Made by a program: the position numbers and the translations under genes. DNA of 64,000 bases, taken from positions 310,001 through 374,000 of the forward strand of contig JASANG010001329.1 of assembly GCA_030248215.1 (NCBI GenBank). Direction: 5' to 3'. The notes below the pieces were generated by a model. That model saw only the letters and a program-made list of their open reading frames with translations, was not told the origin of the DNA and searched no databases. The DNA is from Enoplolaimus lenunculus. Taxonomy: Eukaryota; Nematoda; Enoplea; Enoplida; Thoracostomopsidae. Shown piece after piece: positions 23,232 to 34,244 of the stretch. How positions within the stretch are numbered: position 1 is the first letter of the stretch; each line of letters starts with the position of its first letter.

Positions 23232-25034
23232 GATGTAAATGTTGCACGCCCGCTGTTCGACTGCAAATCACGAAGCGAGCGCTGACACGGATTCACAACA
23301 GAAGCACATATTGAACCGAACCAAAATCCGCAAGTTTGGATAGAATTCTAGTCTGTCGATTGCTGCGAGAATTTTTAAAAAACTTATAATTAAAAAAATC
23401 AATTTTACGTTTGAAAATTTTCAGAAGGGCTTAATCGTTGTTCTAACGTAGATTTGCAGTGTTCATTGAAATATATATAATGGCTGGGATTCTGCAAACT
23501 TACTTAAGTATTTACTACTTAAGTTGCCGAAGTTGCACAATTTGTAAAACACAATTTAAAGTATATATAAATGTATTTTGGATATACATTCATATCTCAA
23601 CTGGCACGATTCAAAATGCTGATCAAAGTCCCACCGAAGAACCTCTATTGCATGACACTTTTCTGACGTATGCATTTTCACTTCTTAATCCTTCACACTC
23701 CTTGTATATCTAAACTAATAATTCGGTAGAAAAAGGGGTTTTAAGCAAATTTAACTTTCAAAACCCAATTGTTTTCGTATAATGCTGAATTTTTCAATTT
23801 GCAATCTGATCAAATGTTTGTTTGCAGTTTGCAATAAATTTTGCAAAATATAGAAGCCACAATACTAAAATATTGCTGAGGTTGCGGTGAGAGGTTGAAG
23901 CCAAAAAATTACGGATCGCCAATACTCCACAGGTTCACCGGCTTCGCTTTAAGAACAACGCGTTGGGAACACGGCCAGGCTAGGGTATCTGAGGCCTCCC
24001 AACTGGCAAGATGTGTGTCGCATCGCAAGGAAAAATGCAGGGACGCATAAGATGCTCCTAAACGTGGGATTCATTCGCGGTATCACCTGACGGAAGAAAA
24101 CTCGACAGCAAAACGATCGAAAAGTCAAAACCTGAAAGTGCGCCAAAATCGTAAAATTGTTTTGAAATAGTATTTTGAATCGATATTGCCGTGATGTGGT
24201 AGCCACTGCACCACTGATTGCCATTTTTATATTGTGAACGGTGCATAAAACTATATATACGTAACTTCTTGGCCCTTTCATTTAATTACTGCTTGTCACA
24301 CTTTCGTGTTCTTTTCCTTGATTTAGTGCTTTTTTCATGTATTTATTCTACTTGGTACGTTTCTTTCTGGGGCGCTACAAAAACATAGGCGCTCCACCCA
24401 GATTTTCAGAACCAAAATTACTATGAAATTTTATTCCAAAACTGCGTTCTCTATTTTCAGTGCAGCACCCCGTAGATTTCCTTCAACCGTTGTTGGATCA
24501 GCTGGTGTGGCTCTGGTTTCAATGATAATCAGTATGTTTTTTATGACTTCCTGTACCATAACGATTCTAGTTTACTTGTACCACAGATCATGTTATGAGC
24601 ACTTCGTTCGGCTCGTGCCACACACGACGCATCGCAGCAGCGAGTGTTCACATCTCGGAAAAACGCAAAGCCACGCTACAACTATTACATGTTACATTTG
24701 TACTGTATTAATGCGTAGTGCTTTTACAATGTGTATAAAGTTTGTATAAATTGTTGTAAAGTATACATTTATCCTTTAATCTGGTGCTGAGCCAGTAGTT
24801 TGGTTGTATACCTCTAGCAGTTCATGGGTCCATTTTCATATAGTTTTTTAACAAATTGGACTTGAACAATATAACATTTTTCACAACCGTGAGAACAGCT
24901 GAAATCAACGAAAAATACAATATTTCAGCCCCCAAAAACAGCGAACGTTTATAGAAAATTAGTAAGCCACTCTATGATTATTTCACATTGGAAACTGTAC
25001 GGGCTGTTGTGCATTTCTATAACAATTTAGTATT
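23232..25034. other. Gene-free stretch
   Basis: No supported gene. An open segment bounded by ctattttcag (before 24461) and |gtatgtt (after 24531) encodes APRRFPSTVVGSAGVALVS; it might be an exon but has no partners. Confidence 0.4.
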
Positions 25035-25766
25035 TATGTCGTAGGGCAATCTGCTGTTCGGCCAAACCAATCGGCCTAGGCCAATCTGCTATTCGAAGCA
25101 AATAACAGGTTGGCTAAGATCAAATGGTGATTGTGAGATGACGGAAAACAAAAGTGAAACGACCAACGCTGATTGGTTAACGGTATTATGTTTGTCCAAA
25201 TAATCAAATCTGAATGGTCTATAAGTTCAATAGCAATGCGAGCCCAGGCCAAACTGTCATTACACACAACAGCAGAATGGCCTGGGCCAATTAGTAATTG
25301 GCCTGAATAGCAAATTGTAATGGTGGATGCATGGGGGGCCACCCGGCCGTGGGCCCCCCAACAGCATCCCAACAAAAATTATATAGAGTGTCAATTGCTG
25401 TTCTACGCTGTTCCAAAATTAGCAGGCAGTTCTCACTCATTCAAAAACAGAAACAGATGTTGCTGAAGCTGACTGGATTTTCCTTTTTCAAAACTAAATT
25501 GGCTTCCGAATCCAAGCCTTTAAATTTGTGCCTGTGTGAAAACGAATCTGAGCTTATGTTGTTACCCTGTTGTTTAGATATAAATTGCGTTGATGCGTTA
25601 TTTTTATTTGTGATTAATCTCAATTGAACGAACGTAAAGAAGTCAATTTCATGGCAATAGATGGCGGCTTGTGCGTGGGTCAAAAATAAGTTTATTACTT
25701 ATGAAATTTTGGGCTCCCCCCATTGTGAGATCCTGGACCGCCACTGGCAAATTGGCCTACGACATA
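25035..25766. mobile_element. TIR element carrying a nested F5 copy
   Basis: Outer ends atgtcgtagggcaat and attggcctacgacata are inverted. The inside is repetitive (ggcctaggccaatctgctatt). The F5 element at 25320-25747 has inserted into it and is flanked by CAAATTGT/CAAATTGG. Confidence 0.65.
25320..25747. mobile_element. hAT-like TIR element F5
   Basis: Ends tggtggatgcatggggggcc and ggaccgccactgg, with 7-8 bp flanking repeats. Its left part (aacagcatcc..aaaaattatatagagtgtca) is the reverse of the right part of 47893-48284, proving common descent. Confidence 0.75.
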
Positions 25767-26031
25767 TGTACCTAGTCCGTCTAGTGTAGACTAGCAGTTC
25801 AAGAGTACTAGTACAATGATCGTTACTGAAGGAGTCTCACTGATTTTATATATCTATGATTGAGTGTTAGCATTCAAGGTCGGAGACAATGAGATCCAGG
25901 ACTGTCAATTCCAGTTTTTTGGGGATTTTTTTGTGATGGGGTTTTGAAGTACTTTGTTCAGTTTATAAAACAAGGACGCTAATATGCGTAGCTTACCAGC
26001 TAGTTTGCTCCGTCATGTTACAAATATCACC

Positions 26032-26330
26032 TACTGTAGTGCCCCGTACAAGAGGGAAGCACAATAAGAGGGGTTTTCCCCCGTATCTCTAATAATAGTC
26101 CGTTAGCTGATAGAAGTCTGTAAACCCTAATTATTGTCTATAAATGTCACTTATCACAAATTGTAGTGCACAAAGGACTCCAGGACCAAATAAAATTGAG
26201 TTCACATATTTAAAGCTTACGTAAGTTTTGAAAGTGCATTCCTATATACGTATAACCTAGCATTATCGCTCAAGTGTTTGATACAAAACAAATAAACGTT
26301 TAATAAAACGGAAAGTTGCAATACCGGTGG
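26032..26330. repeat. MITE family F1, truncated
   Basis: Left end ctactgtagtgccccgtacaa, with internal aggaccaaataaaattgagt and cattcctatatacgtataacc shared with other F1 copies. The right end is lost near 26330. Confidence 0.7.
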
Positions 26331-26622
26331 AGGGTGAGTTATGTGGTGTTTTAGTGTTATTAATTGAGGATGACATCGCGGCACCGAGGGAGTCTTGACG
26401 TTTTTTCTGTACATGCAGAGTAAAAAATTGACAGAAATACATGAAATCATATCAAACAATGAAATAATAGATAACCAGCAGACCGATTTTTCCCAAAAAC
26501 GTTAATACAAGAGGAATTTTGAACGCAACTTTGCTCGGAGAGCGACCTTGAAGCTTGACACAAATTTCAGCTTTATAATACATACGTTTTAAGCAATTTT
26601 TGAACAAATCGACAAAGGTGAA

Positions 26623-26874
26623 CACTGTAAATTTCAGTGAGTTGATTTTAACTCATAATGAGTTGAATCACTCAGTCTGAGTTAGGACTATCAGAACTCA
26701 GAATTTTTAGTTGATTCAATTCATTCTGAGTTAATTAATCAACTCACCCATAGTCAACTCAACTCACAGTGAGAATTAACACAACTGAGAGTGAGTTAAT
26801 GTTTACTGATATTAATTCAGAAATAACCAACTCGTTAGCTGAATTGATTAATCAACTCATTGGAATTCACAGTG
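26623..26874. repeat. Palindromic MITE family F7
   Basis: Ends cactgtaaatttcagtgagt and caactcattggaattcacagtg are inverted, and the interior is a string of gagttgatt/aatcaactc palindromes. Confidence 0.8.
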
Positions 26875-27179
26875 AAACAGTAGAATTAGCACGGAAGTAA
26901 AGCACCTTATTGGCGCTAGTAAAATTGTCAATTTTTTACCTGCGAAGCAATTTCGCTGAACCGATACAACTCTTATTTAAAATCTTAGTGGATCACCCAC
27001 TACAACCTTGTAGAATTCGAATGTTGAGGAAGTGAAAACGTCCATAAAGAGACTGAACCTTCTTATGCCTTCGCAGAATTTGTTCTTGTCATTAGAGGTG
27101 GAATGTAAAAGCGCCGCAAGTGATATTTTTCTGATATAACGCAGAACGTTGCTTATTGAAGCAAATTTTTGTTTCAGGC

Positions 27180-27360
27180 CCATAGCCAGCACACCTCGTT
27201 TATGGGGGCTAAACGTTTAGTAGCAGGGGACGCAAGGGATTTCGATGACTACTAAGCGAGTTTGAATCTTCTCAAGGGTTGCCATAATTTTTCTGGACTG
27301 AAGGATTTGAGCACGCCTTGCACCGCTGGCTGTGGGCCGGTCGGCGCCGCGGCGCTGAAC
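27180..27360. repeat. Dispersed 'cccgtagccagc' repeat
   Basis: Shares gggctaaacgttt..gatgactactaagcgag and a C-rich right part with 19430-19560 and 36750-36900. No termini found. Confidence 0.45.
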
Positions 27361-27712
27361 AACGCAGGCTTATATTTACGTTTATGCATAAAACTGCGGT
27401 GCACAATAGCTGGCTGGTTCCAACGTTGAATACAATGGCAGTTAAACTTGGTCAAAAAATGTGAAAAAATGCTTATCGAGAAATAGTAATTTCAGCCGAA
27501 TCAACGTATATACTTGGGAACTGTTTTAATTTTTGCCAGACATTATTGAATTTCTAAGATAACAACATATATTCTTATTGTCGACCAATGATTCAGATCA
27601 GGAGCGGGGTGTGATGGTATGTTTTAACTTCATGAAAATTTTTTTTCACATGCAGGACCCAGCAGGTTTAATCAAAAACTCTTATGTAAGAGACCTTTTA
27701 TTCCTTGAGTCT

Positions 27713-28300
27713 TAGGGTTGCGCTATACTTTAATACTGTGCCGGACGCCATGTTCGCCGCCGCCCACCGTCGAGCGCCGCCGCCCACCGTCGCGCCCCGC
27801 CGCCCACCGTCGCGCCCCGCCGCCCACCGTCGCGCCCCGCCGCCCACCGTCGCGCCCCGCCGCCCACCGTCGCGCGCCGCCGCCCACCGTCGCGCGCCGC
27901 CGCCCACCGTCGCGCGCCGCCGCTTACCGTCGCGCGCCGCCGCCCACCGTCGCGCGCCGCCGCCCACCGTCGCGCGCCGCCGCCCACCGTCGCGCGCCGC
28001 CGCCCACCGTCGCGCGCCGCCGCCCACCGTCGCGCGCCGCCGCCCACCGTCGCGCGCCGCCGCCCACCGTCGCGCGCCGCCGCCCACCGTCGCGCGCCGC
28101 CGCCCACCGTCGCGCCCCGCCGCCCACCGCCGCGGGCCGCCGCCCACCATCGCGCGCCGCTATGCGTTGCTGACAAAAATATAGGCAAAATCTAATTGGT
28201 AGCGTGCGGCAATTTATAATAAAAATGTACTGCGCCTTGTGCCGGGTCTGGCGGCGTGCAGTGGCGTCCGGCGGCGCGCAGCGAGTGTAGCGCGAACCTA
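27713..28300. mobile_element. GC-rich TIR element F4 with 20-bp minisatellite
   Basis: Left end TAGGGTTGCGCTATACTTTA and right end agtgtagcgcgaaccta are inverted. Between them is a tandem array, then a stretch shared with 15395-15487 (atgcgttgctgacaaaaata). The long Ala/Arg/Pro and Gly/Arg frames here are by-products of the array and not genes. Confidence 0.85.
27760..28158. repeat. 20-bp minisatellite, about 19-20 units
   Basis: Unit cgcgcgccgccgcccaccgt, nearly uniform. Early units carry cgcgcccc and the centre has one cgcttaccgt variant. Strong C/G strand asymmetry is absent, but the array is very GC-rich against an AT-rich background. Confidence 0.95.
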
Positions 28301-28319
28301 CGAAAAATTTCGTGGGGGT

Positions 28320-29147
28320 ACATTTATATATCTATCCCCTTCTTGTATACGTCACTGATACAGACGCTTTATGATTGGTATTGCTTTTTTGCATCGAGCT
28401 TTGATGTTTCTGTGGTGATTTAAGCTTGCTCGCTTTACGGTCTCGAACACTTTGTAAGCTGTGTATTGGTGTGTGTGTGCTGTGCACTGTTTTGTTGCAA
28501 TTTATTGTACAGTTTATGTTGTGTGTTTGGGTTGATTGCAGCATATTTTTACTGCAGTTGTATATATTGGCAAGTTTACATAATTCCTTAAGTTCTACTA
28601 TGCAACACGTGGAAGACATGTGAAAATATCTGTGGTTTGTGTCTCATCATCCATTGGTCTTATTGTGGTTTTGCAGTGGTTGTTCCGGTAAGATCCGGTA
28701 TGCTAAGTATAATGAACACCAGAGTGCGCGAAGTCAATTTGGTAGTCTAATAGCCCTTCCGTTTCCACCACGTAAATATCAGTCGGTCCCTTGCACCTTA
28801 ACTTTTTGAGCACTTGACATCATCAGGTGAAATTTTAATTCATATTAAGAGGACTTTTATTGTGGAGTACGGAGCAATTTTGATTGGGGGCCGCATTCTG
28901 TCAGGCCCGTACCTTAGGTTTCCACCTGAATGTAAACTTAAAACCCTTTGGCGGAGGCATATCTTAATAGCTTGCCAACTTCAAATTCGTGAGCAGTTTT
29001 GAGATTTACTCAAAGCACATTTTTGAAAAAAATCGCAAGTCCAAAGCGAAACTCGCAGTTAATAGTTAGCTATATATCGAGTATACAAAACGCCAAACGA
29101 CTACAATCTGTTGGTTTGTTACTCGATTTTAACACAATTGCATTCAG
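28320..29147. other. Gene-free stretch before a candidate exon
   Basis: One open segment, about 28810-29000 on the + strand (EILIHIKRTFIVEYGAILIG), could belong with the exon at 29148 but has no clear splice sites. A tgtgtg-rich patch lies at about 28455-28530. Confidence 0.3.
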
Positions 29148-29363
29148 GTAAGCGTCAGATTCACCCTTTGCAGGCTTCGGTCTGACAAAGCGGCGGATGC
29201 TCTGTACGCATTGGGATTTTTTGGAATAGAGCCTACCGAAAGGTGGCTCCCAAAGAAATTTCTTGGCATAAGTTTTAGCGTAGATGTCGAATATAGCAAT
29301 GATAATTTACGTGGAGACATCACAAAACTAGTTTCACTTGAGAGCAATTGTGACAATCCATAG
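29148..29363 (+). CDS. Open terminal exon, unknown protein
   Basis: After the acceptor aacacaattgcattcag, 71 codons stay open to a TAG. The product contains LRSDKAADALYALGFFGIEP, WLPKKFLGISFSVDVEY and NLRGDITKLVSLESN, with balanced composition and no low complexity. There is no ATG at its start, so it would be the last exon of a gene, or the relic of one. No upstream partner can be assigned. The antisense frame over the same bases is less protein-like. I do not recognise a family. Confidence 0.35.
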   Translation, partial: VSVRFTLCRLRSDKAADALYALGFFGIEPTERWLPKKFLGISFSVDVEYSNDNLRGDITKLVSLESNCDNP

Positions 29364-30571
29364 TTGTGGGATATATGGACTCAATAGAAACCTGGACGCC
29401 CCTTAAAGTAACATGTGCCCCCCCTCTCGGTACGCCCCTGGACTTTTATATCTTGGAATTTTGGACGGATGCGTAAATTGATCCAGCTACTTTTTCTTCC
29501 TATGTTTATTGCTAGTTTATTTAAAAATTCTGTAGTCAAGTTATTGGATGTTTTCATAGATAAGAATGTAAAACAGTAGCTGACTTTTAACTGTTTGAAC
29601 GGCATAAACGACTAGTTTAGGGATCTAAAAATCTTAATTTCTACTTCTAAATTTTCGCGTCCCATAATTGGCTCAAACGCTGTTAACGTAATGACCTGAC
29701 AATCGCGTTTTCAACAGATAAGGGTTGCATTTTTGCACTAAGTTAAAATAGATCAGATGTTAATATGTATATACGTATTTAATCATTATCTTAAACATTG
29801 CGCCGCTTTGTTAGGCGCATATATTTCACTAGACCAGCTTTTAGCTATATACGTGCGTTCAGGCTAAGCCGGCGTTAGGTTAGTCGCCCTTCCCCACCCA
29901 TGGCCGAGAGGGCCCCGAATGTAATATTTCACAGCTCTGTAACTTTGCGTTCCATGAAAAAATTTTAGTTTGCCATGATAGGGACTCCCAAGGGTCAGGA
30001 TCCTCAATTAGTGGGGTCGGTTTCGCTGGCTCTGGGTTCCTGCAAGCGGGTTCAAACAGGTCCAGCGACACCCCGTGGATTTGCTGAGCAATTTTGCGTG
30101 TACAGAGTACTAAAATATGTGAAAATTATAGTTAATACAACAGTGATTTAATTGTTTTCTATTCCACCCTCAGTTTCACCGCCAATCCATTATTCTGCTG
30201 GAGCCGATCGCAAGGTTGAACCCAGAAAAGAAATTTAGGGGTTTTCACAGGTTAACACCTATGGTCCATACTGAATAATGAAATAGTCAGTTCGAGAGAA
30301 TGATGTTTGTAAAACTTTGACAATAGATTAATGCAAAGGGAACTTTGCAGGCACCCAATGAAGAATCTACGAGCATTCGTCGCCCGACAACTTGTCTGCC
30401 AACAGTGTCCTTTGATTAAATTTACGCATAATTAAACGCGTAATTGCAAACCTAAATCTGACCCTAAACATAATTATGGTGAGCGACGATTTGTCGAGTC
30501 GATATAATTTGGGAATACAAGTTGCTGGGCGATGAATTGTCAAGGCGACGAATTTTCATGATAATCCCAAT

Positions 30572-30775
30572 GGCCCATTGTTACTTTAAGGGGCGTAAAG
30601 GTTTCTGGTGGGTTTATAAAAGAGTGGATTTAGATTCTAGATTACAATTTTTTGCTTAGGCTTAGGCTTAGGCTTAGGCTTAGGGTTAGGAACACATTTT
30701 TGCAACGCTTAGGCTTAGGCGTAGGCTTAGGAATACGCTTAATCTACTGTTACGCCTCTTAAAGTAACATTGATC
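30572..30775. mobile_element. hAT-like MITE F3 with clean TTAGGC run
   Basis: Left end ggcccattgttactttaagg and right end ctcttaaagtaacattgatc are inverted. The flanks ATCCCAAT (30564-30571) and ACCCCAAT (30776-30783) match at 7 of 8 positions. The core has at least four consecutive TTAGGC units at about 30657-30683 and a second tract near 30709-30730. Confidence 0.9.
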
Positions 30776-31218
30776 ACCCCAATGAAGTCCTCTGGATCCG
30801 TTACGGCATGGTTGTCTATTTAATCGTACACTACGGCTAAAACCTAAAATGATCCACTATTATGTGCTGTGTACACGATTGTTTGTTTATGTTTGTGCCA
30901 GACCATCTGATATCATCTGTTTTTGGTTAACATTTCGCATCAAAACAGCGTTGAAAAAAATTTGGCTTGGCATACGTTATACGTTTTGGTCTTAAACAGG
31001 CGAATGCAATTTTTTTGTGGCTGTTAACCCCTTATAGTTGTGCACTGTTCACTTGTATATTTTACGTGTCTTTAAGCAAAAAAAGTTAAAAATGAAACAT
31101 AGATTTAGCAGCTTCGTTCAAAATATAGCCAGCCTTTGCGCGAAGCGGACCATAACCCCAAAAGATCGGCAGAGTGATGCATTGTGGCAAATTTTATTTT
31201 GTTTTGCTTGTAATGCAT

Positions 31219-31488
31219 GGTTTACTTTAATTTTTTCCGCCGTGTGGAATTTCATACCGGCTATCGACGCTTGCATAATGACAGGTTTTGAAAATTTTTA
31301 AACGACAGATGCATTTTTTGAAAACGGTCGATGTTAATTATTTTAATGAAATGATGTCGTTTGGTTTTGTAAAATTCAAAAAAAATCCAAATTTCACGCT
31401 TTGCTTATTGCCGTTTTTCGATTAGTATAAGACGTCGTCGGTTGCCAGTGTGAAATTCCACACGGCGGTGAATATTGAAGTAAACGAT
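31219..31488. repeat. Inverted repeat
   Basis: Arms 31219-31254 (tttactttaattttttccgc, cgtgtggaatttca) and 31450-31488 are inverted copies about 195 bases apart. Probably a MITE with unclear outer ends. The 87-codon frame ending at 31301 runs through one arm and is not supported. Confidence 0.6.
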
Positions 31489-31739
31489 GCGTAAGTTATG
31501 TGAAACTTACGTGTTCCCGTTTCCCCTGATATTTTACGTACCGAAGATCTAACTGTGGGTGCTAAATAGGTAATCAGCACTTCGTCCATCGGTTACGTTT
31601 GGTATTTGATGTCCTGCCCCTGAATGTCGGTAAGCGATTAGAACAAGTAATTTGTTCACGGAGAAGACCAAAATATTTTCCCAGCCCGCATTGGCGGGTC
31701 AGTTTACAAGTTGTGGGTCGACGAGTTTCGGCAACCAAC

Positions 31740-32502
31740 AGGGGCGTACCGAGAGGGGGGCCGGGGGGGCGCCCCCCCCAATCGGAAACAGTACTTGCGT
31801 CATAATTTCCATTAGATACAAAAATTACGTATGGCTTCTCGCTCGCGATGTTTTTCACTGATCAATTTTTGAAAAATTTTGCCTGCGGCGCTGTTCAAAG
31901 GGAGACATCAAAGATAAGTTCGCAAACCTAACCAGCTCAAAACTAAAGATAGTAATAAAAATGGTGTAAAGCTTCAATACATAACCCCGAGACCAGGGTG
32001 GTTCGGTATGGTGGTTTAGACCACACGCTACATCAATACAGAAATGTTTAGACTGTTACAGAAGGATTAACAATGTATAGCTTTTCTCCCGCTTTGCTCG
32101 CGAATTGTTCAATCTGTTTAAGTTCTGGCCTTGAGCCTTCGGTCACTCCGTTTCAACTCCTATTGCCTAGAAATATTTCACATTATACAAAAATTTCCCC
32201 ACAGACTGCAAACTGAAGTTCTGTATTAGATTAAAAGACAATAGTGTCTAGCTTTTCGCTCGCGGCTAACGGTTTTTTCAAATCGTGTTCACGTGGCAAA
32301 CAATTCCACCTTTCCAGATACCCAAACTGTCAAATTTTAAGGACCTAAAACTGAATTCTGAAATTGGTCTAGCAGCCAACTAGGGGAGCGTGACCAACCT
32401 CATAAATCCCACGAAAAAAATTGGGTGCTTTTAGGCAGAAAAAAGGCACAAGTCTGAGGATGCGGCCCACCCCAATCAATATTTCTCGGTACGCCACTGG
32501 CA
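31740..32502. mobile_element. TIR element ('GGGGCGTACCGAGA' ends)
   Basis: Left end caggggcgtaccgagagggg and right end ttctcggtacgccactgg are inverted. A solo relic of the same end lies at about 29420-29440. No transposase frame is visible. Confidence 0.6.
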
Positions 32503-34244
32503 AGGAATGGTCGTGAATATCAGAAATGTGTAAAAGTTCATCAGTACATCTATATAATTAAAGCTATTAAAGCTGCGTGGAATGCCCCACATACATATTT
32601 TGGGCATTCCAGGCAGGGCCGGAGAAGCCACACCCCATACCCCCGAGGCCCACCCCTAAAGGGCGCTCACCCTAACCAGTTGAAACAAAAACCGCTTTAG
32701 TTTTAAAATGCGACCGGCTTCTCGCTCAACGCAATTTGTTCGGTGAAAAGAAAATTTACATGCAAATTGTTGTGCATTCGCTAATTTTGCGGCTTGCACA
32801 AAGCAGGCTGACTAGTCTTAATTAATCGAGGTGCAACCGGAGGTAAACAGCACCGGAGCCGGTACTAGGCTGTCCACAATCAGCCGGAGCAGAAAAGGAA
32901 GCTGATTTCCTGTCGATTCTGGAAGCAGACATCCGCATGGGGTGAATAGTGTTATACCTACATTTAAAATTAAAGCGACAAAAATGAAATATTGCTATAT
33001 ATTGCTTTACAATCTGTCACACAGAGTATATTGTGAGTTGTGATAAAATTTTCAGTTGTTTTGTATCTGTATTTTTTCAGTTCAACGTGTATGTTTTTTT
33101 ATGAAAAAGCAACTATTATGTTTACTTATTCTATGGCATTAAGTAATATCTGCGTCGGTTTTTAATTTTAGCAAAATTTTTCAGTTGGTTTTGAATTTTG
33201 ATTAGATGTATTTAGGCTCTGTTTCTAGTTTTCTACACTAAAATTCCGCATAACGCGCTTGCGAATCCATGATTTTGCTGTGTTTGACAGTTTTTTTTTG
33301 AAATTTTACAATTTTACGAAGATTTCGCTGTATGTAGCAAAATATAAAGTTGTTGTCAGCGATTTCGTTAGATAACTTATTGAGAGCTTCAGATGAACAA
33401 TTTGCATTTTAAAATTATTATTTCGATAGGACTGTATACATGGGTTGCGACAGAACAGATATTTCCCGTTACGAATTTTTGAAGGGACAAAAAAAGCAAT
33501 GTTAACAGACTTTTGAATTACCTTCTGTACATCCTATGTTTATCCCCAATCAAGGTGATCTGACTGCAGGACGGACAGCAAATTGTCTAATATAATCAGG
33601 TGCACTGAAATTAGGTAAAGAGCTTTGACGTACCTACAATATAGTTTGAGATTTATTACATTTTACGTTCTCACGTCAATGTGAAAGTTTCTGCTTATTT
33701 TCATGTTACAAAATTTTCTAAGACACGGGTTAAACGACCATTAACCTTGCCCCACCAGTCGAAGGTATTTTAAGGGTAACGCTGGACCTGATTCGCTTAT
33801 ATCGGCACCCCTGAATATAATATTACGTTTTATGCATACACACTTCCCATGGGCATCCGCATGAAGGGCGGTGCAGTGAGTACAATGCGTCCCTCCCCCT
33901 AAATTTTGATTGGCTGAGTAAAATGTATAAAGCACTGCACTGATCGTTTGCTTCGATGTTACTCCAACTCTAATTTTCTGCATACGTTCTTCGCATTTTC
34001 ACACTTGAGTTGGCCATCCCATTGAGTTGACCTGAACCTACAACCGTTACCTATAACAAACGTTCCCTTGACAAATACTTAAAGCCTAAACCCAAGACTA
34101 TTTGTGAGCGACAAATTGCGGGTCTATTAAATGTCGGTGAACCAAATGTCGGTTGGCAAATTGTCCGAACGGCAAAATATTGTGGTATCTTTTTACCTAT
34201 TATTAATATCATGAAATGCTTTTGAAGGGTAACTCTGTTTAATT
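32503..34244. other. Gene-free stretch upstream of ACSL
   Basis: Repeat relics: 32605-32695 (ggcagggccggag, caccctaaccag; compare 38385-38580 and 63350-63500) and 32840-32940 (accggaggtaaacagcaccg). I cannot point to a defined promoter for the gene at 34245. Confidence 0.4.

Noticed and set aside
27698-28188. Five overlapping 67-159 codon frames rich in Ala/Arg/Pro or Gly/Arg, both strands
   Set aside because: They follow from the 20-bp GC-rich tandem array, which lacks stops in most frames. No start context, splice sites or non-repeat part.
30640-30735. Interstitial telomere from chromosome fusion or a true chromosome end
   Set aside because: The tract lies inside a transposon with inverted ends and target duplication, and similar short tracts recur in the same setting all over the window.
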